Positions 1 to 9,329 of a stretch of DNA of 47,413 bases are shown one piece after another. The stretch's first letter is position 1. Every line of letters begins with the position of its first letter. The notes below the pieces were generated by a model that did not search any database, had not been told where the DNA came from, and saw nothing but the letters and a program-made list of their open reading frames with translations. This DNA is from a virus. The DNA lies in the IMG/VR virus record IMGVR_UViG_3300043436_001902, positions 1 through 47,413 of that record, one strand, 5' to 3'. The position numbers were made by a program, and so were the translations under genes.

Positions 1-16
1 CTAAATAAATATTTAT

Positions 17-24
17 TAACTTTG
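17..24 (+). promoter_or_regulatory. Bacteroidota-type -7 promoter box (TAACTTTG)
   Basis: TAACTTTG matches the Bacteroidota -7 consensus TAnnTTTG and lies 16 nt before the ATG of the scaffold-like gene. The -33 TTG would fall at or before the window edge and cannot be checked. Confidence 0.5.
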
Positions 25-40
25 TTGAAAATTAAATTAA

Positions 41-1150
41 ATGGAAGGTGAATTTAAAGTGAGAGCTGTAGATTTCGAGGAGAAGTCTGTGGCCGAAAAA
101 GAAGCAGCGCTTCTTGAAGGTTTAGAAGATCATAGTGGCGATCAAGACACAGTAAAGATTGACTTAACTGAAGAGCAGCCAGTAGCAGATCCAATTCAAC
201 CAGTAGAGGTTGATTTAGATGATAATAAAGTTCTTTCATATCTTGGTAAAAGATGGAACAAAGAGATTACATCTTTGGATGAATTAGTTCAGGAGCGTGA
301 ACAAGCTGAAGAACTACCTGAAGATGTATCTGCGTTCCTAAAATACAAAAGAGAAACAGGACGTGGTATTGAAGACTTCATGAAGTTGAATGTCGACTAC
401 AATACCATGGATGAAGATTCTCTACTTTATCAATACGCTAAAGAACAAAACCCAGGGCTAGATGCTGATGAGGTTAAGTTCGAGTTAGAAACCAAGTTTT
501 CATATGATGAAGACTTCGATGATGACAAGCATATTAAGAAGGTAAAGCTAGAGAGAAAAAAAGAGCTCAATAAGGCTCGTGAGTATTTTAATAAGCTTAA
601 AGAACAGTACAAGGCGCCGCTTGAGTCAAGGGATGCCTTTGTTCCGCAAGAAGAAAAGGAAGCTTACGAATCTTATAAGCAATATAAACAAACCGCGACT
701 AGCGAGCAAGAGGAGCAACAAAAGCGGTCTAAGTATTTCGCCGATAAGACGAATGAATTATTCTCTGATAAGTTTGAAGGTTTCAAATTTAATATTGACG
801 AGAATAAGGCAGTAACGTTCAAGCCGGCAGATGCAAAGACACTTCTTAACGAGCAGTCTTCATTAGGTAACTTTGTAAATAAGTTCTTAAACGAAGATGG
901 CTACTTAAAGGATGCTGAGACGTTCCATCGAGCAATAGCGATTGCTTCGAATCCCGAAAAGTTTGCAAAGTTCTTCTATGAGAAGGGTATGACAGAAGCT
1001 GTTGAGACAGTTTCTAAAGAGTCTAAAAATATTGACATGACTCGTCAAGCCACTCAGGTGACTAATAAAACTGAAGGTACATTCCAAGTAAGAGCCGTAG
1101 AGTCTGGTTTCGGTAACAGATTAGTTATTAAACAAAAACCTAAAAATTAG
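41..1150 (+). CDS. Putative capsid scaffolding protein
   Basis: A 369-aa, strongly charged, Glu/Lys/Asp-rich protein with long predicted helical and coiled-coil stretches (about residues 130-260) and no recognised enzyme motif. It ends 5 bp before the major capsid gene, the usual place and composition for a scaffold. The two ends of the protein carry nearly the same motif: GEFKVRAVD near residue 3 and GTFQVRAVE near residue 345. This could be a repeated capsid-binding element, which is inference. A -7 promoter box lies just upstream. The role rests on position and composition; another head-assembly protein is possible. Confidence 0.65.
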   Translation: MEGEFKVRAVDFEEKSVAEKEAALLEGLEDHSGDQDTVKIDLTEEQPVADPIQPVEVDLDDNKVLSYLGKRWNKEITSLDELVQEREQAEELPEDVSAFLKYKRETGRGIEDFMKLNVDYNTMDEDSLLYQYAKEQNPGLDADEVKFELETKFSYDEDFDDDKHIKKVKLERKKELNKAREYFNKLKEQYKAPLESRDAFVPQEEKEAYESYKQYKQTATSEQEEQQKRSKYFADKTNELFSDKFEGFKFNIDENKAVTFKPADAKTLLNEQSSLGNFVNKFLNEDGYLKDAETFHRAIAIASNPEKFAKFFYEKGMTEAVETVSKESKNIDMTRQATQVTNKTEGTFQVRAVESGFGNRLVIKQKPKN

Positions 1151-1155
1151 AAAAA

Positions 1156-2580
1156 ATGGCTGGTACATTACAGGCGTCTCCGGGTGTAAATTTAACCCCA
1201 AGCGCAGTCAAGGCAACATTGCCTACAAACTACATCACTAACTTCGATTTCTTGAATCAGTATCTTCCTGATACTTATGAGCAAGAATTCGAGCGCTATG
1301 GTAACCGTTCAATCGCATCTTTCTTGCGTATGGTTGGTGCCGAGCTTCCTACTAACTCTGACCTCATCAAATGGGCAGAACAAGGTCGTCTTCACACAAA
1401 GTACACGGCAGTTACTGCTGTTGGCGCTGCAGGTGGTGATGATACTGCTACTTTTGATATCGGTACAGGAACTTGTGTTTTCCGTATTGGTCAAACAGTT
1501 TTCCTTTCAAACAATGCATCTTCTACATCTTCTTACAAAGCTGTAGTAACTGCTCTTCCTGCTGCTGACCGTTTCACTGTTGCTTTCTACAATGCTTCTG
1601 GTATTGCTGCTGGTGACACTGGTGCTACATTCACTGCATTTGTTTATGGTTCTGAATTCCAAAAAGGTACTAGCGGTATGCAAGGATCTTTGGAAGCACA
1701 AGATTTGTTCTTCGACAACAAGCCAATTATCATCAAAGACAAGTACACTGTTGCTGGTTCTGACATGGCTCAAATTGGTTGGGTTGAAGTAACAACTGAG
1801 AATGGTGCTACTGGATACTACTGGTACATGAAGTCTGAGCACGAAACTCGTTTGCGTTACGAAGACTATCTTGAAATGTCAATGGTAGAAGGTGTTCCTG
1901 CTGAGGTTAACTCAGGTGCAGCTGCTGCATTAGGTAATGCTGCATATCCTGCAGGATCTACAATGCCTTACAACGCTGGTACTCAAGGTATGTTTGCTGC
2001 TATTGAATCTCGTGGTAACGTTTGGGCAGGTGGTAACCCATCTTCTTTAGGTGACTTCGATACAATCGTACAACGTCTTGACAAGCAAGGTGCTATCGCT
2101 GAGAACGTATTGTTCTTGAACCGTCAGTTCTCTTTTGACATCGACGATATGTTGGCTGCTCAAAACTCTTACGGTGCTGGTGGTACTTCTTACGGTTTGT
2201 TTGACAACAGCGAGCAAATGGCTCTTAACCTTGGTTTCTCTGGATTCCGTCGTGGTTATGAGTTCTACAAGACTGATTGGAAATACCTTAACGATGCTAC
2301 TCTTCGCGGTGGTCTTGTTGGTGGTGCTATCAACGGTGTTTTAGTTCCTGCTGGTACAATGAGCGTTTACGATCAAGTACTTGGTAAAAATGCTAAGCGT
2401 CCATTCCTTCACGTTCGTTACCGCGCTTCTGAAGCTGAAAACCGTCGTTACAAAACTTGGATGACTGGTTCAGCTGGTGGTGCACAAACTAGCGACCTTG
2501 ATGCTATGGAAGTCAACTTCTTGTCAGAGCGTGCGCTTTGTACAATGGGTGCTAACAACTTCTTCATCTTCAAAGGATAA
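1156..2580 (+). CDS. Major capsid protein
   Basis: A 474-aa protein directly behind the scaffold-like gene and followed by a strong terminator. The N-terminal part (LTPSAVKATLPTNYI onward) and the mixed alpha/beta C-terminal part fit HK97-fold capsid proteins of Bacteroidota and aquatic phages. A Gly/Ala/Thr-rich beta segment at about residues 75-165 could be an inserted surface domain. Codon use is much more uniform than in neighbouring genes (GCT, GGT, TCT, CGT dominate), as expected for the most abundant virion protein. Assignment is by position and general resemblance, not by a search. Confidence 0.85.
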   Translation: MAGTLQASPGVNLTPSAVKATLPTNYITNFDFLNQYLPDTYEQEFERYGNRSIASFLRMVGAELPTNSDLIKWAEQGRLHTKYTAVTAVGAAGGDDTATFDIGTGTCVFRIGQTVFLSNNASSTSSYKAVVTALPAADRFTVAFYNASGIAAGDTGATFTAFVYGSEFQKGTSGMQGSLEAQDLFFDNKPIIIKDKYTVAGSDMAQIGWVEVTTENGATGYYWYMKSEHETRLRYEDYLEMSMVEGVPAEVNSGAAAALGNAAYPAGSTMPYNAGTQGMFAAIESRGNVWAGGNPSSLGDFDTIVQRLDKQGAIAENVLFLNRQFSFDIDDMLAAQNSYGAGGTSYGLFDNSEQMALNLGFSGFRRGYEFYKTDWKYLNDATLRGGLVGGAINGVLVPAGTMSVYDQVLGKNAKRPFLHVRYRASEAENRRYKTWMTGSAGGAQTSDLDAMEVNFLSERALCTMGANNFFIFKG

Positions 2581-2595
2581 GAACACCAATAATAC

Positions 2596-2626
2596 GAGAG
2601 GGGTTACGGCCCCTCTCTATTTTTTT
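2596..2626 (+). terminator. Rho-independent terminator after capsid gene
   Basis: An 8-bp perfect stem (GAGAGGGG / CCCCTCTC) with loop TTACGG is followed by TA and seven T. It sits 16 nt after the capsid stop codon, so it probably caps or attenuates the capsid transcript and sets capsid excess over downstream genes. Confidence 0.9.
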
Positions 2627-2646
2627 AATAATTTAAATTATATCAA

Positions 2647-3408
2647 ATGAACAGAGTAAAACTAGAGGCGAAAGATCGCACCTATCTATTAAAGATTGAC
2701 AATGCTCCATTGAGCTATTTTATTGCGCATAAAGACACTCCGCGCAAACGTCTTCTTTACTACAATGAAGAGACAAATACAAACCACCCACTTCGCTATG
2801 CGCGAAATTCAAATTCACCATTTCAAGACGAACAAGATGCCAATGTTATTGTTGAGCCTATCGTATTTGAAGATGGCGTATTAAATGTTCCAAAAAACAA
2901 TCCTGTACTTCAAGAGTTCTTACATTATCATCCAGGTAATGGTTCTGAATTTTATGAATTTGACTCAGAAAAAGATGCTCAAGAAGATGTTGAGGAATTA
3001 TTCTCAGAAATTGATGCATTGTTATTAGCTCGTGATTTAGCAGACAAAGACATTAATACATTAGAAGCAGTCGCTAGATTGGTTTTAAAAGGTAATGTAG
3101 ATAAGATGAGTTCTGCTGAGATCAAGAGAGATATGATGTTATTCGCTAAGAGATACCCTCAAGACTTCATGGAAGCAGCATCTGACCCAATGCTTAAGAT
3201 CAACAACTTTGCAGCTCGCGCATTTACGGCAGGATATTTAACATTCAGAGGAAACAAAGACATCCATTATAACTTCAAGGACAATAAGAAGCGTCTAATG
3301 ACCGTTCCGTTTGGTCACGACCATATCCATGCATTGGCTTCTCATTTACAGTCTGACGAAGGGTTAGAGCTATACAAGTATCTAGAAGATAAGTTTTCTG
3401 AGAATTAG
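2647..3408 (+). CDS. Hypothetical virion/head-associated protein
   Basis: A 253-aa soluble protein with no signal peptide or membrane segment. The middle (residues about 105-190) is acidic and helical. Near the C terminus is a His-rich segment (FGHDHIHALASH, about residues 218-229). It lies between the capsid gene and a small virion-like gene, so a structural or head-completion role is plausible. I do not recognise the family with confidence. The stop codon is immediately followed by the next promoter box. Confidence 0.7.
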   Translation: MNRVKLEAKDRTYLLKIDNAPLSYFIAHKDTPRKRLLYYNEETNTNHPLRYARNSNSPFQDEQDANVIVEPIVFEDGVLNVPKNNPVLQEFLHYHPGNGSEFYEFDSEKDAQEDVEELFSEIDALLLARDLADKDINTLEAVARLVLKGNVDKMSSAEIKRDMMLFAKRYPQDFMEAASDPMLKINNFAARAFTAGYLTFRGNKDIHYNFKDNKKRLMTVPFGHDHIHALASHLQSDEGLELYKYLEDKFSEN

Positions 3409-3416
3409 TATATTTG
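3409..3416 (+). promoter_or_regulatory. -7 promoter box (TATATTTG)
   Basis: TATATTTG matches TAnnTTTG and begins on the base after the upstream stop codon, 30 nt before the ATG at 3447. No TTG is seen at the usual spacing, so only the -7 part is supported. Confidence 0.5.
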
Positions 3417-3446
3417 CATAGTTATTAACTATTAAAACGTTTTAAG

Positions 3447-3767
3447 ATGAACAAGAAATTTTTACAATTTACGATTGGAGCAGCTGATGCACTAGTAAAA
3501 AAATTAATTCCAGTAAATACAGAGTGGTTTATTGAATATACAAGCACTACTGTATTAACTCTTACCGCTGTAGGTGGTGTTGCTACTGCTGATATTATTA
3601 CAATTACATTTACAACTGCTGATGCTACTTACGCGTCTCATGCAGCTGTAGTAAATGCATTGGCTTATGCTAATCAAGCTCTTTCTAATCCAGATGCAAT
3701 TATCATTCCTGCACTTCCTTTGGTTGGTGCTACACAACAATTGATTACATCTGTAGCTATTGCTTAA
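3447..3767 (+). CDS. Small Thr/Ala-rich putative virion protein
   Basis: A 106-aa protein with a beta-prone, Thr/Ala/Val/Ile-rich composition and alternating hydrophobic residues in the middle (about residues 30-60). There are no catalytic motifs. It has its own -7 promoter box upstream and a terminator downstream, so it is a monocistronic unit inside the late block. This suggests it is made in quantity, for example as a head decoration or small tail protein. That role is inference. Confidence 0.65.
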   Translation: MNKKFLQFTIGAADALVKKLIPVNTEWFIEYTSTTVLTLTAVGGVATADIITITFTTADATYASHAAVVNALAYANQALSNPDAIIIPALPLVGATQQLITSVAIA

Positions 3768-3786
3768 TCATTAGTAAACTACTACT

Positions 3787-3818
3787 AAAAGGGCACTTCT
3801 AATGGAGTGCCTTTTTTT
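3787..3818 (+). terminator. Rho-independent terminator
   Basis: The stem GGCACT (3792-3797) / AGTGCC (3806-3811) is extended by an A-run pairing with the T-run. The loop is TCTAATGG and seven T follow. It ends the 3447-3767 unit. Confidence 0.88.
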
Positions 3819-3821
3819 ATT

Positions 3822-3829
3822 TATCTTTG
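3822..3829 (+). promoter_or_regulatory. -7 promoter box (TATCTTTG)
   Basis: TATCTTTG starts four bases after the terminator T-run and 23 nt before the ATG at 3845. The terminator-promoter pair restarts transcription for the tail genes. No clear -33 TTG was found. Confidence 0.55.
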
Positions 3830-3844
3830 TACAAAAGCAGTCAG

Positions 3845-4543
3845 ATGATCAATGACGTTCGAAATACCGTCCTATCAATAATTAGCAAAGACAACCGTGG
3901 CTTCATTACGCCATTTGAGTTTAACTTGTTTGCAAAGCAGGCACAGCTTGAGATTTTCGGGCAGTATATGTACAATTACAGCAATGCAATCAACAAGCAA
4001 AATACTCGCATGCATGGTGAGGGGTATACTGACATACCTAAAAACATGGCTGAGGTGATTGATACTTTTTCTGTATTCACAGCTACAACTTATAATATTG
4101 GTACAAGTAAGTTTAACTTTCCTAGTGACTATTTCTTCTTAGAGAAGCTTGTTTACAATAACTCAACAGAGATTGAGAAGGTTAGCCATAGAAAGATATT
4201 GAATCTAGTAAATTCAAACCTTACGGCTCCAACGACAAAATACCCTGTATACACAATGGATCAAAATGGTTTATTGGTTTATCCTACAACCATCACATCT
4301 AACGTCACTATACAGTATTTAAGATATCCAAAAGATCCAAATTGGACCTATTCAACAACTCCACTTGGTGATCCTTTATTCAATCCTGGAGCTGCTACAT
4401 ACCAAGACTTTGAGTTGCCGTTAGATGACTTTGCAAATTTAGTTATCAAGATACTAGAGTATTCTGGCATATCAATCAGAGAGCAGGACGTTGTATCTGC
4501 TGCTAAAGCTGAAGAAGTACAAGACATTCAACAGAAACAATAA
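3845..4543 (+). CDS. Putative head-tail adaptor / tail tubular protein
   Basis: A 232-aa protein starting MINDVRNTV. I chose ATG 3845 because an upstream in-frame TTG at 3827 lies inside the -7 promoter box. Composition and layout resemble podovirus adaptor or tail tubular A proteins: helical N terminus, a beta-rich middle with Tyr/Pro-rich motifs such as YPVYTMDQNG and IQYLRYPKDP, and a helical C terminus. It shares a TAATG junction with the next gene, a similar-sized protein also with ring-protein character. The role is inferred from position upstream of the nozzle-like protein. Confidence 0.6.
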   Translation: MINDVRNTVLSIISKDNRGFITPFEFNLFAKQAQLEIFGQYMYNYSNAINKQNTRMHGEGYTDIPKNMAEVIDTFSVFTATTYNIGTSKFNFPSDYFFLEKLVYNNSTEIEKVSHRKILNLVNSNLTAPTTKYPVYTMDQNGLLVYPTTITSNVTIQYLRYPKDPNWTYSTTPLGDPLFNPGAATYQDFELPLDDFANLVIKILEYSGISIREQDVVSAAKAEEVQDIQQKQ

Positions 4544-5451
4544 TGGCATATATAACTAATTATCAGTACTATACCAACAATGGTAATGTCCCTGAAGATG
4601 CAAACTGGGGGTCTTATCAATATGTTACGCTTGACTATATGGTCAACAACTTCATATTAAATTATGTTGGGAATGATAAGTTGATTAACAATGTAGATCG
4701 ATATACCATTCTATTTCACGCAAAGAGAGCCATTCAAGAGTTAAACTACGACGCACTCAGAAACATCAAGGTTCTTGAGTTTGAGTTGGGTGATCAGCTT
4801 AAGTTGGTATTACCACCTGACTACGTTAACTACGTTCGTATCTCAATGCTTAGGGGTGGTGTATTATATCCACTTACAGAGGCTAGACAGAGCATCACAG
4901 CTACAGCATACCTTCAAGATAATAACGGTCAGGTTATATTTGACTCGAATGGAGAGGTAGTTATTGGCGAGTCAAGACTAGATATTTTACGACAAGAAAA
5001 CAAGTTATATGTAGGTCCTGGCGCATACTACAACCAATGGGGTTGGGAGTATGACGGGGAGTGGTATTTTGGATACCCAGTTGCACAGAACTTTGGATTA
5101 AACACAGCTGACGCAAATATCAATCCTAAGTACTACATCAACAAAGCAGCCGGTGTAATTGACTTTACATCAGGTGTAGAGAACTCTTATATTGTACTTG
5201 AGTACATATCAGATGGCATGGAGAACGGAGATACAAGCGCTATCTCTATCAATAAATTAGCAGAAGAATATATCTATGCTTACTTGAAGTGGGCCCTACT
5301 CACCAATAAGTTTGGCATCCAAGAGTATATTGTTAGCAGGGTAAAGAAAGAAAAAACAGCTGCCCTTAGAAATACCAAAATCAGATTGAGCAACATGCAC
5401 CCAGGCCGATTGTTAATGGCAATGAGAGGCAAGGATAAATGGATTAAGTAA
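4543..5451 (+). CDS. Putative tail ring/adaptor protein
   Basis: A 302-aa protein whose ATG overlaps the preceding TAA by one base (TAATG), implying translational coupling. It is Tyr/Trp-rich (for example NQWGWEYDGEWYFGYP near residues 166-181). Motifs such as FHAKRAIQELNYD and LPPDYVNYVRIS recur in structural proteins of aquatic podoviruses. It probably forms part of the neck or tail ring, stacked with its neighbours. Which ring it forms cannot be told from sequence alone. Confidence 0.6.
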   Translation: MAYITNYQYYTNNGNVPEDANWGSYQYVTLDYMVNNFILNYVGNDKLINNVDRYTILFHAKRAIQELNYDALRNIKVLEFELGDQLKLVLPPDYVNYVRISMLRGGVLYPLTEARQSITATAYLQDNNGQVIFDSNGEVVIGESRLDILRQENKLYVGPGAYYNQWGWEYDGEWYFGYPVAQNFGLNTADANINPKYYINKAAGVIDFTSGVENSYIVLEYISDGMENGDTSAISINKLAEEYIYAYLKWALLTNKFGIQEYIVSRVKKEKTAALRNTKIRLSNMHPGRLLMAMRGKDKWIK

Positions 5452-5453
5452 TT

Positions 5454-8400
5454 ATGGCTGACCTACAAAGAACATTTCTTGCCGGGAGAATGAATAAAGA
5501 CCTCGATGAGAGGTTAGTTCCTGATGGAGAATACCGTGATGCGGTAAACATTACTATTGATACATCTGAGGGATCAAATATTGGAGCTGTTCAGAATTCA
5601 CTTGGCAACACAGTAACAACAAGTATAAATACCATACTGTCTCAATATCAAATATCCGGAGCTGTAAATGCAGTTACGATTGGGGCTTTAGCATATGAGC
5701 CTTCTAATTTAATATATTGGTTTGTAAAAGCAGACAACTTTGAGGGTATATTTGAATACAATCAGATTACTAATGCATCAGTGTTAGTGCTTGGATGTCA
5801 AATACCAAACTCTAATGGAGTTAGATTGAATTTTGACGCTAATTACCTAATCACTGGTGTTAACTATATCACTGATGGAATGGGTGGTGGATTCCTTATC
5901 TGGAATGACAACTTAAACCCACCTAGAAAAATCAACATTAATAGATGTAAGACATATAGCATTAATGATCCTAGAATTAATGATGACATTAATTTAATTG
6001 TCGCTCCTCCACTTAATTCACCTTTTATATCATTAAGCACACTTCAGTCTGCAACATTAGATCCAAATAATATTGAGGATAAGTTTATTTACTTCAGCTA
6101 CCGATATAAATATTTGGATAACGAGTACTCATCGATGTCTCCATTTTCAGCTACAGCATTTAATCCGAAGGCTTTAAATATTGACATAGAGACAGGCGAG
6201 AACAAAGGAATGCTCAACAAATTCAATCAAGTTGAAGTTAGTTTTGAAACTGGTAATGAGTTTGTTACAGAAATTCAACTATTGGTTTGGGAGTCTAGGA
6301 CTCTTAACGTAAAAATTGTTGAGACGTTAAATAAAGAAGAACTAGGCATACAAGATAACTCTACGTATAGCTTCTTCTTTATGAATAACAAAACATACGC
6401 AGCTCTTCCTTCAGATCAAGTAACTAGATTATTTGACAACGTACCTCTTAAAGCTTTAGCTCAAGATGTTATTGGAAGTAGATTGGTTATGGGTAATTAT
6501 ACTCAATTCAGAGACTTAATAGGATACAGCACAAATGATTTTATAGATGTCAATTATACTGTAGATTATATATCTGAGCCTGTTACATCGCTTCCTAAAC
6601 AAACTTGGAGAAGTGATCGTGACTATGAGATTGGTATTGCATACTTAGATGACTATGGTCGAATGACCACTGTATTAACATCTGTTGATGGTACATCCAC
6701 TAGTTCAATATCAGGTAATAATCAGTCAAACTCTGTATACATATCACCTGATAACTCAAGCACTGCTAATTCATTAGTAGTCAATATAAAGAATGAGGCT
6801 CCTATATGGGCAACTGGGTATAGGTTATTTGTTAAGCAGTCAAAGACTGAGTACTATAACTTATTTCCTGTAACGTTCTTAAAGAGTGGTAATTACAGAT
6901 ATTTCTTAATCAATGAAGCTGATAGGGATAAGATAAAAGTAAATGGATATATCGTATTCAAATCATATGGTTCAGGACCAACGAACTCAAACAAAAAATT
7001 CAAAGTCCTAGAGCTTGAATATAAGCCAGTTGGTTTTATAGCTGGCGCCTTAGAGGGTTTATACTTTAAAATTAAGGCTGATGCTTCAGATACTTTTTTA
7101 AATGTTAGCTCACAACAGATTTTTAATTTTAATGGCTCAGGAAGGGGTTTAAGAACACCTGTATTCAACAGATCGCAACATGTTGATACAGCTTACTATA
7201 GTTATACTGGAGATAATACAATAACCCCAACTGCTCAAGATGTAACAGCTTCAGCAATTTCAACCTCTGATTTTAGGATTAATGTTGAAATACTTGCAAA
7301 TGATGAGTTCAGATGGACTTCAAATTTAGCATTATCATCGTGGTCTGCTAATATACCAATTCCATTTGGAGGTAGTTACACATCTACATCAACCGTTCTT
7401 AGCATGGTGTTAAATTTTGCTAACACATCATATAATGTTGGAGATAGATGGGTTTTTAATATTAGAGGATACGGCAACTTAGCTGGAACACCTAGCTATC
7501 CTTATGTTGGGTATGGATTAGGTACATCTATTAATACTTCTTATGGTGGAGGATCTATACTTAAGGGACCTGGAGCTATATTTCCAGGATCTGTTATAGA
7601 ATTAGAGGTTTTATTTGACTCTGCTCCTCAGAACCCAACAGGTGCTACAGGTATTCAATCTTTCACTTCTAATAGTTATTACAAAAACTTAGAGGAGTGG
7701 TTTTATGAATCTGGTGCATATGCCACTTATATACAATATAATCCATTAGGTACAAACATTGGATCACGTGGCGTTACATTTAGATATGGAACAAACTATC
7801 AAAATACTGGCAACCCTGTAAGTAATCAAATAGATCAGTCCAACATTGGAGGTGATATTTATATGATTATACAAGGATTTAATGATGGGTCTAATTCTAG
7901 TCTAAATGAAATTAAAACTAGATTAAAGGTGACGCAGACACCTATGGGTGGCAAATTAAATGCTGAAACAGTACCAGCAAATGACGATGTGGATATCTAC
8001 TATGAAATGAGTAGAACATATCCAATTCAGGCAGGTAATCACATGGTATTATGGAAGTATGATATATCTACAATTGCAGCCAATACTACGTTAATACAAA
8101 ACGGAAACAAACAACCACATTATTTTGATGTAGGTCAATCTGTTTATATTACTGCATCAAATATACCTCCAGCTTATTATACAATTGTTGCTACACCAAG
8201 CAGATACGCTATAACGATTAATCATGCTGCAGGTTCTTCAGCTCCTGGTTCGGTATCAAATAGTGATATTGAGAAAGACCAATCAGGTACTTTAAATCAG
8301 GCAGTTATTAAGTTAAATAACACAGATAACAAGAATTCAGACTACAATGCATACTGCTATGGCAATGGCGTTGAATCTAATAGAATTCTTGATGGATTTA

Positions 8401-9329
8401 ATCAGCCGTGGTTAAAGTATAGTTTGAGAGCTAGTGGCGTTATTGAAGACTACGAACAACAAGTCAAAGACGCATCACTCACCTATAGTGGTCTCTATAG
8501 ATGGGATTCATCAATAAATAGACTCAATGAGTTTAACCTATCTACAGCAAACTTTAAAAACTTAGATAAGAACTTTGGGTCTGTTCAGAAACTATATGCT
8601 AGAACTACTGACTTAGTTGTATTGCATCAGGATAAGATTACATCAGTTTTGTATGGTAAAAACTTATTGGTTGATGCTGTTGGTGGTGGATCAGTTGCTT
8701 CGGTTCCTGAAGTACTTGGAACTCAGATTGCTCTACCTTATGAGTTTGGTATATCATCAAATCCTGAAAGCTTTGCTACTTGGGGTAGCAAGATATACTT
8801 CTCTGATGCTAGAAGAGGTGCTGTGCTTGAAATGCAAGGTGATCAAGTAATGGAGATATCTAGAATGGGTATGTCTGACTACTTTAGAGACTTGATGATT
8901 AGCACACCAAATACAGCTAAGCTTGGGGCTTATGACCCATACAATCAAAACTATGTATTTGCATCTACAACTAGAAGAAATACACCTTGCGATATAACCA
9001 TCAATCCAACTGCAGATAGTTTCCCGTATAATACTGCAGGTGGGCTTGAGTATTTATTTGCTTTATCTGGCACTACAAGTTGGTCTATTACTGTAATCAA
9101 TAATGGTTTTGGAACCAACTGGGTTGAATTACCCCCATATTGCCAATCAGGTGTTGGGTCTCAAGATATATACGCAAGAATCCAAAATAATACTACACTT
9201 GCGCAAAGAAGCGTGGTATTTAGAGTTGCTTATTGTAGTACATATGTGGATTATACACTTACACAAGGACGTGGACCTAGAACAGATTTTAATATTATAA
9301 CGTTAGGTAAAGATGAGTTCAAAAACTAA
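5454..9329 (+). CDS. Large tail nozzle/stabilisation-like protein with C-terminal BACON domain
   Basis: A 1291-aa protein. The N terminus (RTFLAGRMNKDLDERL, then a GEYRDAVNI motif) is the hallmark start of a family of big tail structural proteins in aquatic and Bacteroidota phages, comparable in place to P22 gp10 or T7 gp12 nozzles. The body is beta-rich. Residues about 1176-1273 look like a BACON domain: FPYNTAGG start, SWSITV, W-x-E-L-PP, a conserved N-x-T..R-x-V-x-F strand and a terminal T-x-T-Q. BACON domains are linked to carbohydrate or mucin binding and occur in crAss-like phages. The gene overlaps the fibre gene by 17 nt. Confidence 0.75.
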   Translation: MADLQRTFLAGRMNKDLDERLVPDGEYRDAVNITIDTSEGSNIGAVQNSLGNTVTTSINTILSQYQISGAVNAVTIGALAYEPSNLIYWFVKADNFEGIFEYNQITNASVLVLGCQIPNSNGVRLNFDANYLITGVNYITDGMGGGFLIWNDNLNPPRKININRCKTYSINDPRINDDINLIVAPPLNSPFISLSTLQSATLDPNNIEDKFIYFSYRYKYLDNEYSSMSPFSATAFNPKALNIDIETGENKGMLNKFNQVEVSFETGNEFVTEIQLLVWESRTLNVKIVETLNKEELGIQDNSTYSFFFMNNKTYAALPSDQVTRLFDNVPLKALAQDVIGSRLVMGNYTQFRDLIGYSTNDFIDVNYTVDYISEPVTSLPKQTWRSDRDYEIGIAYLDDYGRMTTVLTSVDGTSTSSISGNNQSNSVYISPDNSSTANSLVVNIKNEAPIWATGYRLFVKQSKTEYYNLFPVTFLKSGNYRYFLINEADRDKIKVNGYIVFKSYGSGPTNSNKKFKVLELEYKPVGFIAGALEGLYFKIKADASDTFLNVSSQQIFNFNGSGRGLRTPVFNRSQHVDTAYYSYTGDNTITPTAQDVTASAISTSDFRINVEILANDEFRWTSNLALSSWSANIPIPFGGSYTSTSTVLSMVLNFANTSYNVGDRWVFNIRGYGNLAGTPSYPYVGYGLGTSINTSYGGGSILKGPGAIFPGSVIELEVLFDSAPQNPTGATGIQSFTSNSYYKNLEEWFYESGAYATYIQYNPLGTNIGSRGVTFRYGTNYQNTGNPVSNQIDQSNIGGDIYMIIQGFNDGSNSSLNEIKTRLKVTQTPMGGKLNAETVPANDDVDIYYEMSRTYPIQAGNHMVLWKYDISTIAANTTLIQNGNKQPHYFDVGQSVYITASNIPPAYYTIVATPSRYAITINHAAGSSAPGSVSNSDIEKDQSGTLNQAVIKLNNTDNKNSDYNAYCYGNGVESNRILDGFNQPWLKYSLRASGVIEDYEQQVKDASLTYSGLYRWDSSINRLNEFNLSTANFKNLDKNFGSVQKLYARTTDLVVLHQDKITSVLYGKNLLVDAVGGGSVASVPEVLGTQIALPYEFGISSNPESFATWGSKIYFSDARRGAVLEMQGDQVMEISRMGMSDYFRDLMISTPNTAKLGAYDPYNQNYVFASTTRRNTPCDITINPTADSFPYNTAGGLEYLFALSGTTSWSITVINNGFGTNWVELPPYCQSGVGSQDIYARIQNNTTLAQRSVVFRVAYCSTYVDYTLTQGRGPRTDFNIITLGKDEFKN

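Noticed and set aside
1309-1842. Several - strand frames inside the capsid gene
   Set aside because: Ser/Cys/Thr-rich reverse-frame translations of a strongly biased gene, no start context.
3827-3844. Upstream in-frame TTG start for the adaptor gene at 3845
   Set aside because: It lies within the -7 promoter box, so it would precede or coincide with the transcription start.
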